This document shows, in pieces, positions 41,876-53,039 of a stretch of 64,000 nucleotides of DNA (the first letter of the stretch is position 1; every line of letters begins with the position of its first letter). Origin of the DNA: Topomyia yanbarensis (taxonomy: Eukaryota > Arthropoda > Insecta > Diptera > Culicidae); NCBI RefSeq assembly GCF_030247195.1, contig NC_080672.1:65885771-65949770 (forward strand), in the 5' to 3' direction. The notes under the pieces are model-generated. The model saw only the letters and a program-made list of their open reading frames with translations. It was not told where the DNA came from and searched no databases. Made by a program: the position numbers and the translations under genes.

Positions 41876-42492
41876 TAGACCGGCAACAATTTCGACTTTT
41901 TTCGGAACACTGCTAATTCAAATGGTAATTGGATGCACAGATCATATGCTAAATATGAGCTATTTACTATAGCTCTAGTTTATCCACAAGAGGTTCAAGT
42001 TTCTGTAATAATATATATGGAAACTCGGAAATAAAAACTTAAAATTAAATGAAAAATTCCGCAGTAGCTCTGTATACCTCAAAACTTATGGTCGCGTAGC
42101 TTATTTCATAGCGAACAGCATATTGATTGGAAGTTCCCCTATAAAGTTCTTTAACTTTGACGAGCAACCGATTTGCGAGAAAGAGCGGCAACACATAACT
42201 TTATATGAAAATATCTTCTTACTTCAAAATTGGATCAATTTGCAGTCTTCGGCAATGTTGATCCTCATACCTTAAGCTATATATCTGCAGATTTTGGGAT
42301 GCACAAGATGACACTGGCATTTTGTATTGAATTTATTGTTTCTATTGCCTATTTTTCATATATTTTCACATACCAACTTCAAAACTCTTGTGAGTGTTCG
42401 GAAAAAGCTCATATTTGATAAATGCTATGTGATGTCAATTACCGTTAGATTTAGCAGTGTTCCGAAAAAAAATCAAAATTGTTGCCGGTCTA
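41876..42492. mobile_element. 617-bp TIR element upstream of the CR1-like element
   Basis: TAGACCGGCAACAATTTCGA and TTCGGAACACTGCTAA are mirrored on the right (TTAGCAGTGTTCCGAA, AACAATTTTGA-type complement and GCCGGTCTA); the arms run about 60 bp and include GGTAATTG. No transposase. It sits just before or inside the ORF1 of the CR1-like element and may have truncated it. Confidence 0.75.
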
Positions 42493-42513
42493 CTGACTAT
42501 AGAACTGTAAAAT

Positions 42514-42847
42514 TTGAAACCTATCAGTGTTAAAGTAGTAAAAATTGTAGTTCTTAGTACTAGTGTACAATTATTGTGTGCTAGTCGTATGTCTATCTGT
42601 AAAAGATTGTCTGGGGGAGAATCTGCAACCGAGAATAGTTCGTCTAGTTCCCAAGGACAAGGCTCTCTCATCTTTGAGCTTCATTACTTTCAAAGTTGGC
42701 GTTAGCAAATCATACAGGGATAAGGCTCTGTCCAAAGACTCTTGGCCGGAGAACATCTACTTCCGTGAATTTGTGACCAATTCAAAAATCCAACGACCTA
42801 TCGTCAGGATTGCGGCGGAGAAGAATCCATCTGGTGGTGGACAGTAG
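42514..42847 (+). pseudogene. CR1-like ORF1, C-terminal tail
   Basis: VQLLCASRMSICKRL, then after a frameshift PRIVRLVPKDKALSSLSFIT, FKVGVSKSYRDKALS, SWPENIYFREF, ending at TAG 42845. The LVPKD...SFxxFKVG...W(P)xxxxFREF pattern is the end of ORF1 in mosquito CR1-clade elements as I know them. The spacer to the ORF2 frame is 90 bp. Confidence 0.62.
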
Positions 42848-42937
42848 CGCCAAGCTGTTCCGGATAAACTCATCTGTCCAACTTCTTGTATCCCGGCGAG
42901 CGATTTAGGTCTACCTGGCGAATCGGCGACTTCTTCT

Positions 42938-44302
42938 GTGTCAGGTAAAGCCAAGAAGGGTATATGTCCTTCCAAAGCAATACAAGATGCTGCACGCCCT
43001 CAATATAAATTTCACTTACAGTCTGCTGATGAACACAACTCTACCGCCGCTGTGAATCTTCAATGTCAAAAACAAAATTTGGATCCATTCGTAACGAGCA
43101 CGTCTCTTCATAGCACATTCGGCTCTACAACGATCACAGAAGGACTAAGCACTCTATGCTATGCTGGTATGACTCATCGCAGCCTGGGACGCACTGCAGC
43201 TAGCACTATGGAAGCCCTTGATCCCCCTGCCACAGTCGAGCCATTGCAGCCAGCGTTCACCAGTCGTCCCGGTCCTGTATGCAGGAGTGGTGAAGGGGTC
43301 TTCCAAATCGATACCAACGGCAATCAATCGCTGCATTCAAACCTACAAATATATTACCAGAATGCCGGTGGTATGAATTCAGTAATCGAAGATTATTTGG
43401 TAGCAAGTTCGGATGAATGCTTCGACATAATCGCCCTCACAGAGACGTGGCTTAGCGATAGCACTCTATCAGTGCAAGCATTTGGTGCCAACTACGATGT
43501 TTTCCGTACTGATCGCAGCTCACGCAACAGTCTCAAGACTACCGGGGGCGGGGTACTTGTGGCTATCCATCGTCGATTGAAAGCGCAACCGATTGACGAT
43601 ACTTTGGGGGTCAGTGTGGAGCAGGTGTGGGTGCGAATCAAACTGGCTGGCTACGCACTTTTTCTTTGCGTGGTTTATCTTCCACCGGACCGCACTCGCG
43701 ATTCGACATTGATTGATTTACATACTGAGTCACTGGAACGGATTTCCGCTCAAGCAAGCCCGGTTGATGAGATCCTGATTGTTGGTGATTTCAATTTCTC
43801 CGGATTAAAATGGCGCTCTGCTTCTGACGGATTTATGTTCGCTGATCCCGAACTGTCATCTTTTCATGCTGGTATTACCAGTTTGCTTGACTGCTACAGT
43901 CTAAATCTGCTGCGCCAAACGAATAATGTGGTGAACGAGAACAACAGAATCCTTGATCTCTGTTTGTCGAGCAAATCTGACTACGCGCCAAAAGTTACCG
44001 CAGCACCGTTCCCCCTGGTAAAGACTGTTAGACACCACCCTCCCCTGCATATATTGCTTGAAGCGATTCGAGTGAAGCATGACTGCAATGCTTCTGACAC
44101 CGTCAGCTATAATTTTAGAAAAGCGAACTATAATAGCATTATTGACTTCCTGTCGAATATCCACTGGATTGAAATTATCGACAATGATGAGGTCAACGTT
44201 GCAGTGCAGACCTTCTCCAATGTTATGAGCTATGCTATCGATCGCTATGTACCCAAAAGAAGTGGCCTTCAATCTAAGCACCCAGCGTGGCACACTGCCT
44301 GA
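42938..44302 (+). pseudogene. CR1-like ORF2, N-terminal endonuclease (frameshifted at the end)
   Basis: 454 codons. After a ~130-residue leader, the AP-endonuclease motifs appear: IYYQNAGGM, IIALTETWLS (catalytic Glu), GGGVLVAIH, LCVVYLPPD, ILIVGDFNFSGLKW (catalytic Asp/Asn), NRILDLCLSS, and VRHHPPLHI where SDHxPL is expected, so the catalytic Asp of that block is lost. The frame closes with TGA at 44300 after KHPAWHTA; one extra base there moves the RT into another frame. Confidence 0.85.
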
Positions 44303-45533
44303 GCTGAGACGGTTAAAAGCGACTAAAAGAGCCGCTCTGAAGAAGTACTCCAAGTTTGGGGGCTACGTGCTGCGACAACACTACGTTCATGTTAACCAAG
44401 TCCATAAAAAGACATCGAAGCGTTGCCATGCCGATTACTTGCGAAACGTGCAACGTAAGTTGAAGTCCGAACCTAAAACATTCTGGAAGCATGTAAACGA
44501 GCAAAGAAAGGAATCCGGGTTGCCTTCAACGATGAGCTATGGAGGACGTATGAGCTCTAGTTTACAGGAGATCTGCCAACTATTCTCTGAAAAGTTCGCG
44601 AGTGTTTTCTCCAACGAGAAACTGACACCGACCCAGGCTTCACGCGCGGCTCTCAATGTACCTCAATCATACCAGTCTTTGAACTCTATCAATATCGACA
44701 ATAATATGGTACAACTGGCGATTAGCAAAATAAAGGCTTCAACCTCGGCAGGCCCAGGTGGTATACCAACTATTATTCTAAAAAAATGCTCTGCCGGTCT
44801 AATAGAACCACTTTGTCATCTGTTTCAATTGTCGCTAACAACCGGAGTATTTCCCGAACTCTGGAAATCCTCCTTCATGTTTCCAGTTCACAAAAAAGGT
44901 GATAAAAAGGTAGTTGACAACTACCGTGGTATTACAACGCTAAGCGCATTTCCTAAGCTGTTTGAAATGGCTGTATTGGAGCTCATCTCCAGCCACTGCA
45001 AACAGTATATCTCCGAGACTCAGCATGGATTTATGCCGAAACGTTCAACATCTACGAATCTTCTGTCGCTCACAACATATGTTACAGATGCTATGTCGGA
45101 CGGCCTTCAAACTGACGTTATCTACACGGACCTTTCAGCTGCTTTTGACAAGATAAATCACGCTATTGCAGTGGCAAAATTGGATAGACTTGGCTTTGGT
45201 ACTAATATTCTCCGTTGGATGCAATCGTATCTCAGTGATCGTCGTCTAGCAGTCAAGATAGGTGATTGTGTATCCGAAGAGTTCTTTACTTCATCTGGAA
45301 TTCCGCAAGGCAGCCATCTCGGTCCATTGATTTTTCTTCTGTATTTCAACGACGTTAACTTTTGTCTAGAAGGACCACGGTTGTCTTTCGCGGACGACCT
45401 CAAGTTATACCATAGAATCCGGAATACTGATGATGCAGCTTTCCTTCAACGCCAACTGGAAACCTTTGCGGAATGGTGCGAGATTAACCGAATGAACCTA
45501 ACTCCAAGAAATGTACGGTCATTACGTTCTTGA
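44290..45533 (+). pseudogene. CR1-like ORF2, reverse transcriptase
   Basis: Continues as PELRRLKATKRAALKKY, SAGPGGIPTIILKKC, VFPELWKSSFMFPVHKKGD, DNYRGITTLSAFPKLFE, ISETQHGFMPKRSTSTNLLS, IYTDLSAAFDKINH (motif A), SSGIPQGSHLGPLIFLLYFN (motif B) and LSFADDLKLY (motif C), LETFAEWCEINRMNLTP. All catalytic Asp residues are present. A one-base shift near 45508 ends this frame at 45533. The open frame also extends a little upstream of the real junction. Confidence 0.88.
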
Positions 45534-46147
45534 GGAAAAAAACGCCTATTCGATTCGATTACTGTCTAGCTGAATCCACAATTGACAGAGCGAATTGCGT
45601 CAAAGATCTCGGAGTTTTTCTCGATGAACAACTGACGTTTAAACAGCATATCAGCTATATTGTCGCAAAGGCATCACGCTGTTTGGGGTTCATAATGAGA
45701 ATATCTAAGCACTTTTCAGATATTTACTGCTTGAAATCTCTCTACTGCTCACTTGTTCGATCAACTCTGGAATATTGTTCAGTTGTGTGGAACCCTCATT
45801 ATCTTAACGTTGTTCATCGAATTGAGACAGTACAGCGCAGATTTGTTCGGTTTGCCCTTCGTCGATTGCCTTGGAGCAACTCTCACTAGCTGCCAAGTTA
45901 CGAAAGCCGGGGTTTGCTTATTGGACTCGATACATTGCAAGTGCGGCGGGATCTATTCCGTGCTATGACGATTTCGGATATTTTGCAAGATCGAATTGAC
46001 TGCCCCGAGCTTCTCAGTGCGATAAACATGAACATTCGCTCTCGCGCCCTTCGCAATAATTTACTCCTACGATTACCTCTTCGCCGGACTAACTATGGAT
46101 TAAACGGTGCCATCATTGGTTTGCAGCGAACCTTCAACAGAGATTAA
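45530..46147 (+). pseudogene. CR1-like ORF2, thumb and C-terminal region
   Basis: KKTPIRFDY, VKDLGVFLDEQLTFKQHISY, LYCSLVRSTLEYCSVVWNP, IETVQRRFVRFALRRLPW, then TAG at 45887 and, in the same frame, LPSYESRGLLIGLDTLQVRR, ISDILQDRIDCPELLSAINM, NYGLNGAIIGLQRTFN to TAA 46145. This is the usual CR1/Jockey C-terminal region. The final few dozen residues seen in relatives are missing. Confidence 0.8.
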
Positions 46148-46209
46148 CAAATTATCATTAGGATCACACTGTGTCTGTTGATATTAATTAATTATAAATA
46201 AATAAAATG

Positions 46210-47465
46210 TCACTGTTCGTTTGATTATCTGTGATAACAGGGACAGGGAAAGGATACAGAACTGTTGCATATGATAGAATAGTGGGTAATCCTTCCTAAG
46301 ATTCTAAGTTGGTCTCTTTTATCCGCTGTTCAATTCCTGCATTCGATTGGATTCGTTCGGGAAAATCGGATTGAATAAAATAAGGTATGGTTAATTTACC
46401 AACGCACGTGAATCATCTATTCCCGGTCAGCATAGCATGATAAAATTCTAACAGGATGCAATTGTAAACACAGCCAAATGAGATTAAAATATAAAGTCCC
46501 GCCCGAAATAGCTTCAAAAGAAGTGGAATATATCGAAGCAGATAATGTGGATAAAATCGGAGTTGTTGAATGTCTTTAAAATTTGTTTTAGGCGAGATTA
46601 GCAAGCAAACAAAATTATAGAAGATGATTGCAATTAATAATTGTTATGTGTTTTCTTGAAAGGTATATAAATCACCATAAGTATTGTTTTTCTTATACTT
46701 TAATGAATTAACAATGTTTTTAATTTTTAACAAATTAAAATGATTTTTTAATAACGATTATCATGGTAAGGTCTTAGGCCCTCTCGCAATTTTATGGGAT
46801 TGACGGTATTGTAAACATCACCAATCATCATGACTACTGAGGATTTGAATCATATAAGAAGCCCGCTTCAAGATGTTGATTACAATACTCCTCATTAGTG
46901 GTGTATCAAGGGGGCCGGGAGGGCTGATGTGAGCCTTTTTTGTTCCATCCTTTCCTCTATTTATTAGCTCACAACCAACAATCAACCAAGAAAAAATAGA
47001 TAAATACGAAAGTATATGCTATGTGTGGTGGATAGCTATTCAAGTACTAGTAGTGTTTGAAGTACTATTGTATATTTGTCACATGATGGTCGTAATTTTT
47101 GCTGTATCTTGTACCTGTCTAATCTATTACAACTTTCATCTATTGTCCTTTATCTTTTCCTTTCGAGTCCTATACTGCCATTCTACAAACGCCTTCAGCT
47201 TGACCAGTCAAAAAATAACGTCCATATCCAGCATATAACACGTTTCATGGCGACCCGACCGGGAACTCTAGTTTTTACGAGGGAAACTACTCCCTCCTAA
47301 CATCTGAGCCGCACACTAATAATTTAGTATCAGATTCACGGCCCGCACGATCATTGAAGAACACACGCGAATATGGTCAAGGCTTCCGTCTGTCACGTTA
47401 CAAGTTTACGCATATTTCATAAGATAAGTCTGCAAATGCGTTAAAATCAGATTCTATCACAATTG
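46210..47465. other. No gene recognised
   Basis: AT-rich. From about 47230 the CpG-containing repeat family begins (CATGGCGACCCGACCGGGAA, GATTCACGGCCCGC, ACACACGCGAATATGG). Confidence 0.35.
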
Positions 47466-47468
47466 TAC

Positions 47469-47569
47469 TACCCAAGTAGCATTTATAGTTTTATAGCAAA
47501 CTACAGGTGCAATCTAAGTTTTAAGAAAGGCTTCAAGAGTACCATAAAACCTTTATTGCTACTTGGGTA
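47469..47569. mobile_element. 101-bp MITE, TACCCAAGTAGCA ends
   Basis: TACCCAAGTAGCA and TGCTACTTGGGTA are perfect inverted repeats; the ends begin and finish with TA. Confidence 0.8.
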
Positions 47570-48460
47570 AGCCACACATTTTTTCTACAGAAAGCTATTT
47601 TCTATCATGAACGGTTTTCGCTTTATTGTCAATTTGATACGTCTGTTACGTTACACAATTGTCGCAGTGAGTTTGGAGGTTGCCCGACTAAATTGAAAAA
47701 GTCTGTTCCGTTGACCCCCAAATTTGCATGAACACAGTTTTAAGTTGATGCTTGGAAAACAGGGAAGGCTTTGAAATATAGTTTTCCGAAGAAACTTTTT
47801 TTCGGATTTTATGGAGTATTCTCAATAATCTGTCACGTTACAACCAGAATCTGTCACGTTACAATTCTGTATTTTTATTGAAGCTAGTATATCGAGACAG
47901 TCATACACAGATCATCCTTGATTTGGGAACTGAGTATTAACGGGAAATTTTATGTTTATTTTGAAAAACATATTGGTTTTGATGAACAAACGTGCATAAT
48001 TTATGAAAATGTCGTAATTGCACGAAATAACACATTTTGTCCAAAGAAAATTTAAAATCACTTAAAAATTTTGCATTTTGAAGGACAATTTTTCTTGAGT
48101 ATTTTGAATTGGAAAAACATTTTGAAATACATTCTATAACTAAATTATTTACAAAACAAAAAAAAATAATCAAATATTTAAAAAAAAATGAAGCATTTTT
48201 CATGTTTTTATTATAAAATCATTTATTGTTATTTTCTCCACAATGTAATTATATTTTAAACCTTTTTTATTTAATAGAATTTTAAACTCATTATGTTTTT
48301 TAGCGTTTGGTCTTTGTGAGTAATCTATTAGAAGGGCGTATTTTCACCATGGATGTTTAAAAAATGTTTCGGAATTTTTTTCTTAAGAGCATTTTTCGAA
48401 ACGATGTTTTGTATTAATATTGTATAAAAAAAATTAAATTCTAACCATCAGAATGAAGGT

Positions 48461-49290
48461 CCGCATGACCATCCAAGAACGCACGCGTATATAGGAAATG
48501 CCACACGGTTACAAAATCCAGTCTTGTACACGCGATGTCACATGAACGCGAGCACACGTGACAAACACGTTAACATACGAACGCTTAAGCTCTTCGCGAT
48601 TAACAACGCACTCCGCGATCGCGCAAACTTAATAACACGCCGGTAATAAGGAGAACGTTTTAGCACTTACGAAGTTTCAAACGCTGTCTCAAACGCGAAC
48701 CATCAAACATCCGTTTTCGTGCACTCATGAATCTGTCACGTCCGGAAACCATTACTCTCTGTACTAATAACATAGGTCCATACATTCAGTAGGACCAATC
48801 AAAAAATAAATCACATATCCACTAGACAACATGGCGACATCACCGGGCACTCTAGTGATATGGAAGATCTCACACTCTTTTAGCATTTTAGCGGTACACC
48901 AAAAAATAAAGTGCTAGATTCACGGTCCGCGCGCGATTATCCAAGAACACACGCGAATATGCGAAAGGAACACGGTTATAAAATAGAATTCATACACGCG
49001 AAGTTACATACACGTTAGCGCACGCGGCATACACACGCGATCGAACACGTTAACGTACAAATGCTCGAGCTCTTCGCGATCATACACGCGATCGCGGCTC
49101 CCTACGCCCGCACATACCTGAGCCGTACAATAAATATCACATTCAGAATCACGGCCCGCTACAATTGGCCTAATGCAGTGTTTTAGTGGGCGACATTGCC
49201 TGTCTCGTCTGCAAATTGTAGTATGTGATTCTGGCGGGGAGCCCTTCCGAGAACCTAGCTCTACAGCTCCAGTAGGACAACTCTCGAAAA
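48461..49290 (+). repeat. CpG-rich tandem repeat family, two units
   Basis: Two long units share, in order, ACACACGCGAATAT-like, CACGGTTA, ACACGCGA, CACGTTAACRTACRAAYGCT, GAGCTCTTCGCGATCA, and in the second an end with CAGAATCACGGCCCGCTACA and TTGGCCTAATGCAGTGTTTT. Related units occur at 47230-47410, 51410-52010, 52590-52860 and 62290-62800. The contrast with the AT-rich surroundings is strong. Confidence 0.7.
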
Positions 49291-49403
49291 AAAAATATTG
49301 TGTAAAAAAATTAAATTTATGACTGGAAAATATTAGGAAATTTAGAAGCATACTTAAAGTCGTTGTGAAAAATTATTTCGTACTAATAACTTCTGAATAA
49401 TGC

Positions 49404-50248
49404 AATTCGACACAGATCTTTCAATAGGGCCAAAGTCGCAATGTACTCAAATGGAGAAAAATCAGTTTCAATATACGGCGATGCTTTTCTAAATGTAGTT
49501 TTTATTGTAGGTATAAATTACTTTATGACCATGTTTTTCCGGAAGCATCTATGGTTAAACCTTATGACAATATAACAAAGAATTTAATTCCTATGTGCTT
49601 TTAGTGGGTAGAAACTAAAAAAATGCTTACGCCCAATTTGCATCCCAGTCGTGATTTCGCCCTTCAGCAACCACCATTTGCGGAAGGGCTAAACGGTGTA
49701 CATAATTTTCATAAGGGCGCGGTAAAAGGGATAAACTGACTCTGTCTTGCTGGGTAGGGCTGGGTAAATGGGCGAGCTTGACAGTGTACTTTTTAATAGG
49801 GCTCAGCAAATGGGCGCATAGAAACCCAATGTAAATGATAGGGCACGTGCATCTTTTCTTCGAATTTCATGAAAATATCGAAATATTCGAATGTTTATGT
49901 GCAACAACTATCGAGTAGACATGATCCTAGTAGATATTGCTTATCATTTATATAATAGAACCGCCGTTTAAAGAATAATTTTGTGAATAATAACCGTACG
50001 CCCGGTTCTGTCAAAAAATGTAAGTTTAGCCTTTATATTCCATATGAGAAGAAGGGCCTAAGTCGAAATCTCGAAGAAAATGCATGTTTCGCCGTTTTGT
50101 TTTCTTTAATTATAAATCGAACTAAAAACCATTTTAACTAATTTTCACCTCAATCTTGTAGTATTTTTGTCGCATAATGTCATAATAGCGAAAACGCATT
50201 TTGTTTACATTTGCGATTTAAGCCCTAATGAAAGATCTATGTCGAATT
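49404..50248. mobile_element. 845-bp TIR element, AATTCGACA ends
   Basis: AATTCGACACAGATCTTTCA and ATAGGGC at the left correspond to the complement of GCCCTAATGAAAGATCTATG and TCGAATT at the right, about 33 of 39 positions. Inside are further AAGTCG and GGGCCTAAGTCGAAAT motifs. No transposase frame. Confidence 0.75.
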
Positions 50249-50415
50249 ACTGTTTCTTCTATATTTAGGCTTGCGTTAACAAAAAAAAATCATTGGTTTT
50301 TGTAATTATACTTTTTCAACTTTTTTGTCTTTTCTTTTTGAAAAATTGCACCAAAAAATATTCACACAGAAGAATTAATTCCCTAGAACTCGCTATCATA
50401 TAATTTGGCCGTACA

Positions 50416-50657
50416 AATCTCGACAAACATATGATTACGGCCTGAAAGCCAACTGTCAAAATCCACTTTGAATGGAAATTCCGGACAAACCGTTACTAGT
50501 CGAACACAGTTCACAAGAGTTTATGATAGAGAAAACTTTTCTCTTTCGTTTACTACCAACATTTGTGATTGGCGTGTAACGGTTTGTCCGAAATTTCCAA
50601 TCAAAGTGGATTTTGACAGTTGGCTTTTAGGCCGTAATCATATGTTTGTCGAGAAAT
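50416..50657. mobile_element. Foldback MITE with ~80-bp arms
   Basis: ATCTCGACAAACATATGATT, ACGGCCTGAAAGCCAACTGT and CAAAATCCACTTTGA are mirrored on the right; GGACAAACCGTTAC and GTAACGGTTTGTCC are perfect complements. The centre holds AGAGAAAACTTTTCTCT, shared with the copy at 26705-26878. Confidence 0.85.
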
Positions 50658-51409
50658 GGCGATTTTCGAACAATATATTTTAAAAGTAGTGCATTCAAGA
50701 TCTCATACGACCTTCTTAAATATTACTCTTCAACAAAAATAGTTTGTTTAGCCATTCAAAATACTTAGGCTCCCATATAGATGAAACGTAAAAAGTTTCA
50801 TCAGAATCGAAGATGGTCAGCATGTTTGACGTAATTGAATCAAACTTGATGCAATTGCTTTATAGCAGAAAACATCTGTCACGTTACATGAGATCAACTA
50901 TGTTTTCTCAAAAAACGAATAAAACTTTAAGAAACCTTCACAAAACAGTTTCAAAAAGTAACAATGTAAGTTAGACATTGTATGCAAGCTGTTGGTGTGG
51001 TCCACAAAAACTTTTTCGAATTTTTAACTGTCACGTTACAAGTTATTTGTTTTCATTACTTCACAATTAAAAATAAGAATTAATCTACATTCATTTCAAA
51101 TTTTCGAGCATTATCATCAAATTTAAATTAGACTACGATAGAAAAATGTGGATCCAGCCAAAAAGTTGAAAATATGGATTATGTTTACCTTTTTATCTCC
51201 TTGCAGTCTTCCAGTCATTTTCAGTCCATGCAAGAAGCATCAACAAACTTTTGTAAATGACGGACATGGAATTTTTGTCTGGGCTCATAATTCATTTTGT
51301 TTGACATTAGATGTTATATACATACGGAAAAAAAAACAGTTTGACGAAAAATTTGACAAAAAAAAATTTCTTTGGCTGCCATTCTCGGAGCCTTGACCAT
51401 ATGTGAAAC

Positions 51410-52010
51410 AAGTTCACACGGTCACAAAATCAAATGTATATCACGCCAAAAACACGTTAACATAGAAACGCTTGAGCTCTTCGCGACCACCCACGCACAC
51501 CTACGCCCGCGATCACACAAACGTTACACCCAGGTGGTAAAGTGAACATTCATAAATTCTTAAACGCGGTCTCAAGCGGGAACGTACAAAAATGCCCGCG
51601 CACGAACGATCACGAATCGTTCACGCCCGTCTATCCTGGAGGCCTAGGCCCATATATTCAGCTGGACCATTTGAGAATACGCTTATACTTATTAGATGGC
51701 GACATGACCGGGAACCCTAGCGATAAGGTGAACCTACCCCCTGCAGGAATTTGAACAGTACACCAAAAATTAAATATCAGACTCACGGTTCGCAAGACCA
51801 TTCACGGAACTATGTTAATGGTTACACGATTACAGTATTACGTCAGCATACAAACGTTTGAGCCCCTCGCGATCATTCAAGCAACCTACACCCGCGATCT
51901 CGCAAAAGTGGTAACTCCCCGGTGATACGATGAACGTCGTAGCACCTATACATAAATAAATGCGATCTCAAACGCGAACCTACTATGTTTTGCTAATTTT
52001 TGTATGGAAA
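51410..52010 (+). repeat. CpG-rich tandem repeat family, one full and one partial unit
   Basis: AACACGTTAACATAGAAACG and CTTCGCGACCACCC at 51450 recur as CAGCATACAAACGTTTGAGC and CTCGCGATCATTC at about 51840, a period near 390 bp. The unit includes GATGGCGACATGACCGGGAA and CCAAAAATTAAATATCAGAC before the next repeat. Confidence 0.68.
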
Positions 52011-52589
52011 AGGTAAAAAAACATGATAAAGTGAGCTTACCGTATTCATAGGGTAGAGCTAGGTGCCACGCGCCAAGCCTTCTTACCTTTTTTGTGCATT
52101 GTTTCAAAAAGTTCCGGCTCGTGCATTTTGGTTTGCACATTTCTTTCTTATACGTAGTTGAAGCTGGTGTAAAAAATGTAAAAATCTTCAATAACTTTGA
52201 AACGAATGAGTATTTTTACACACAGTCTTCGAAAATATTATGTAGCTTTGATACCCACACGTTTGTCATGAACATAGTCACAATTGAAAAAAGTTTATTT
52301 AAAAAAACTAGATTTATGGGGTTGCCATAGAAAACGCCTGATAAATCAATAACCTTTCGTCCCACAAGCTGAAGTTCTTCAACAAAATTCTTCACTATGA
52401 GCATTTCTAAAACTTTGTCGGAGACACCAACTTTCTATCTCGTCAGCATAAAAAGTTAATTTTTTAGATCAATCATAGTAAGCCATGCCTGATTTCAATT
52501 GTTATCAGATTGTTACAGATATTCATACGATCAATTCCTCCAAATGGTTTGGCCTCTAGTGAATTAAGTTCACATTTTTGGCGTTTCCG

Positions 52590-52860
52590 ACCACTGTGCC
52601 ACGCGATCAAACACGTTAACGTACAAACGTTCGAGCCGGTTGCGATGATACGCGCACTCTGGAAATCCCTACACCCGTACATTTTTGAACCGTACAGTGA
52701 ATATCACATTCAGAATCACGATCCGCTGCAATTGGCCTTAAGCAGTGTTTAAGTGGGCAACATTGCCTGTCTCGTCTGCAATTGTGGTGTGTCATTCTGA
52801 CGGGGAACCCTTCCGACAACCTAGCTCTATAGCTCCAGTAGGAAAACTCTCGGAACAAAT
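52590..52860 (+). repeat. CpG-rich repeat family, end-type unit
   Basis: ACACGTTAACGTACAAACGT to AACCTAGCTCTATAGCTCCA, matching the right half of 48461-49290 (AGTGTTTTAGTGGGCGACAT versus AGTGTTTAAGTGGGCAACAT). Confidence 0.68.
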
Positions 52861-53039
52861 AGTACAGATTGCGAGTGATTCATAATCGTGACCTCACCGT
52901 ACGCCTCGCTCACAGTGACCAAACGAGCATCAGTTTGATGCTGTGGTGAGCAGTGAGAAAAACAACGATCAAACTAGTGTATTCTAAATAGGGAGGAATG
53001 TAGGTGAAATATCTGAGATTTTCGGTGTGGCCCTATACA

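Larger units (their letters stand above)
42514..46205 (+). mobile_element. CR1-like non-LTR retrotransposon, nearly full ORF2
   Basis: The order is ORF1 tail, endonuclease, RT, C-terminal region, then a 3' end with short TAAATAAATAA repeats as in CR1-clade elements. There is no RNase H domain. The 5' part of ORF1 is missing, next to the TIR element ending at 42492. Confidence 0.8.
47390..51040 (+). repeat. Recurrent CTGTCACGTTACA motif
   Basis: Exact copies at 47390, 47830, 47851, 50876 and 51028, with near copies at 47643 (CTGTTACGTTACA) and 48733 (CTGTCACGTCC). All are in the same orientation. Copies at both ends share nearby AACTTTTTTTCGGATTTT/AACTTTTTCGAATTTTT sequence, so a once-continuous element may have been split by insertions. 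Confidence 0.65.

Noticed and set aside
47390..51040. CRISPR-like array from the CTGTCACGTTACA repeats
   Set aside because: Spacing is irregular, from 21 bases to 3 kb, and the context is eukaryotic transposon DNA.
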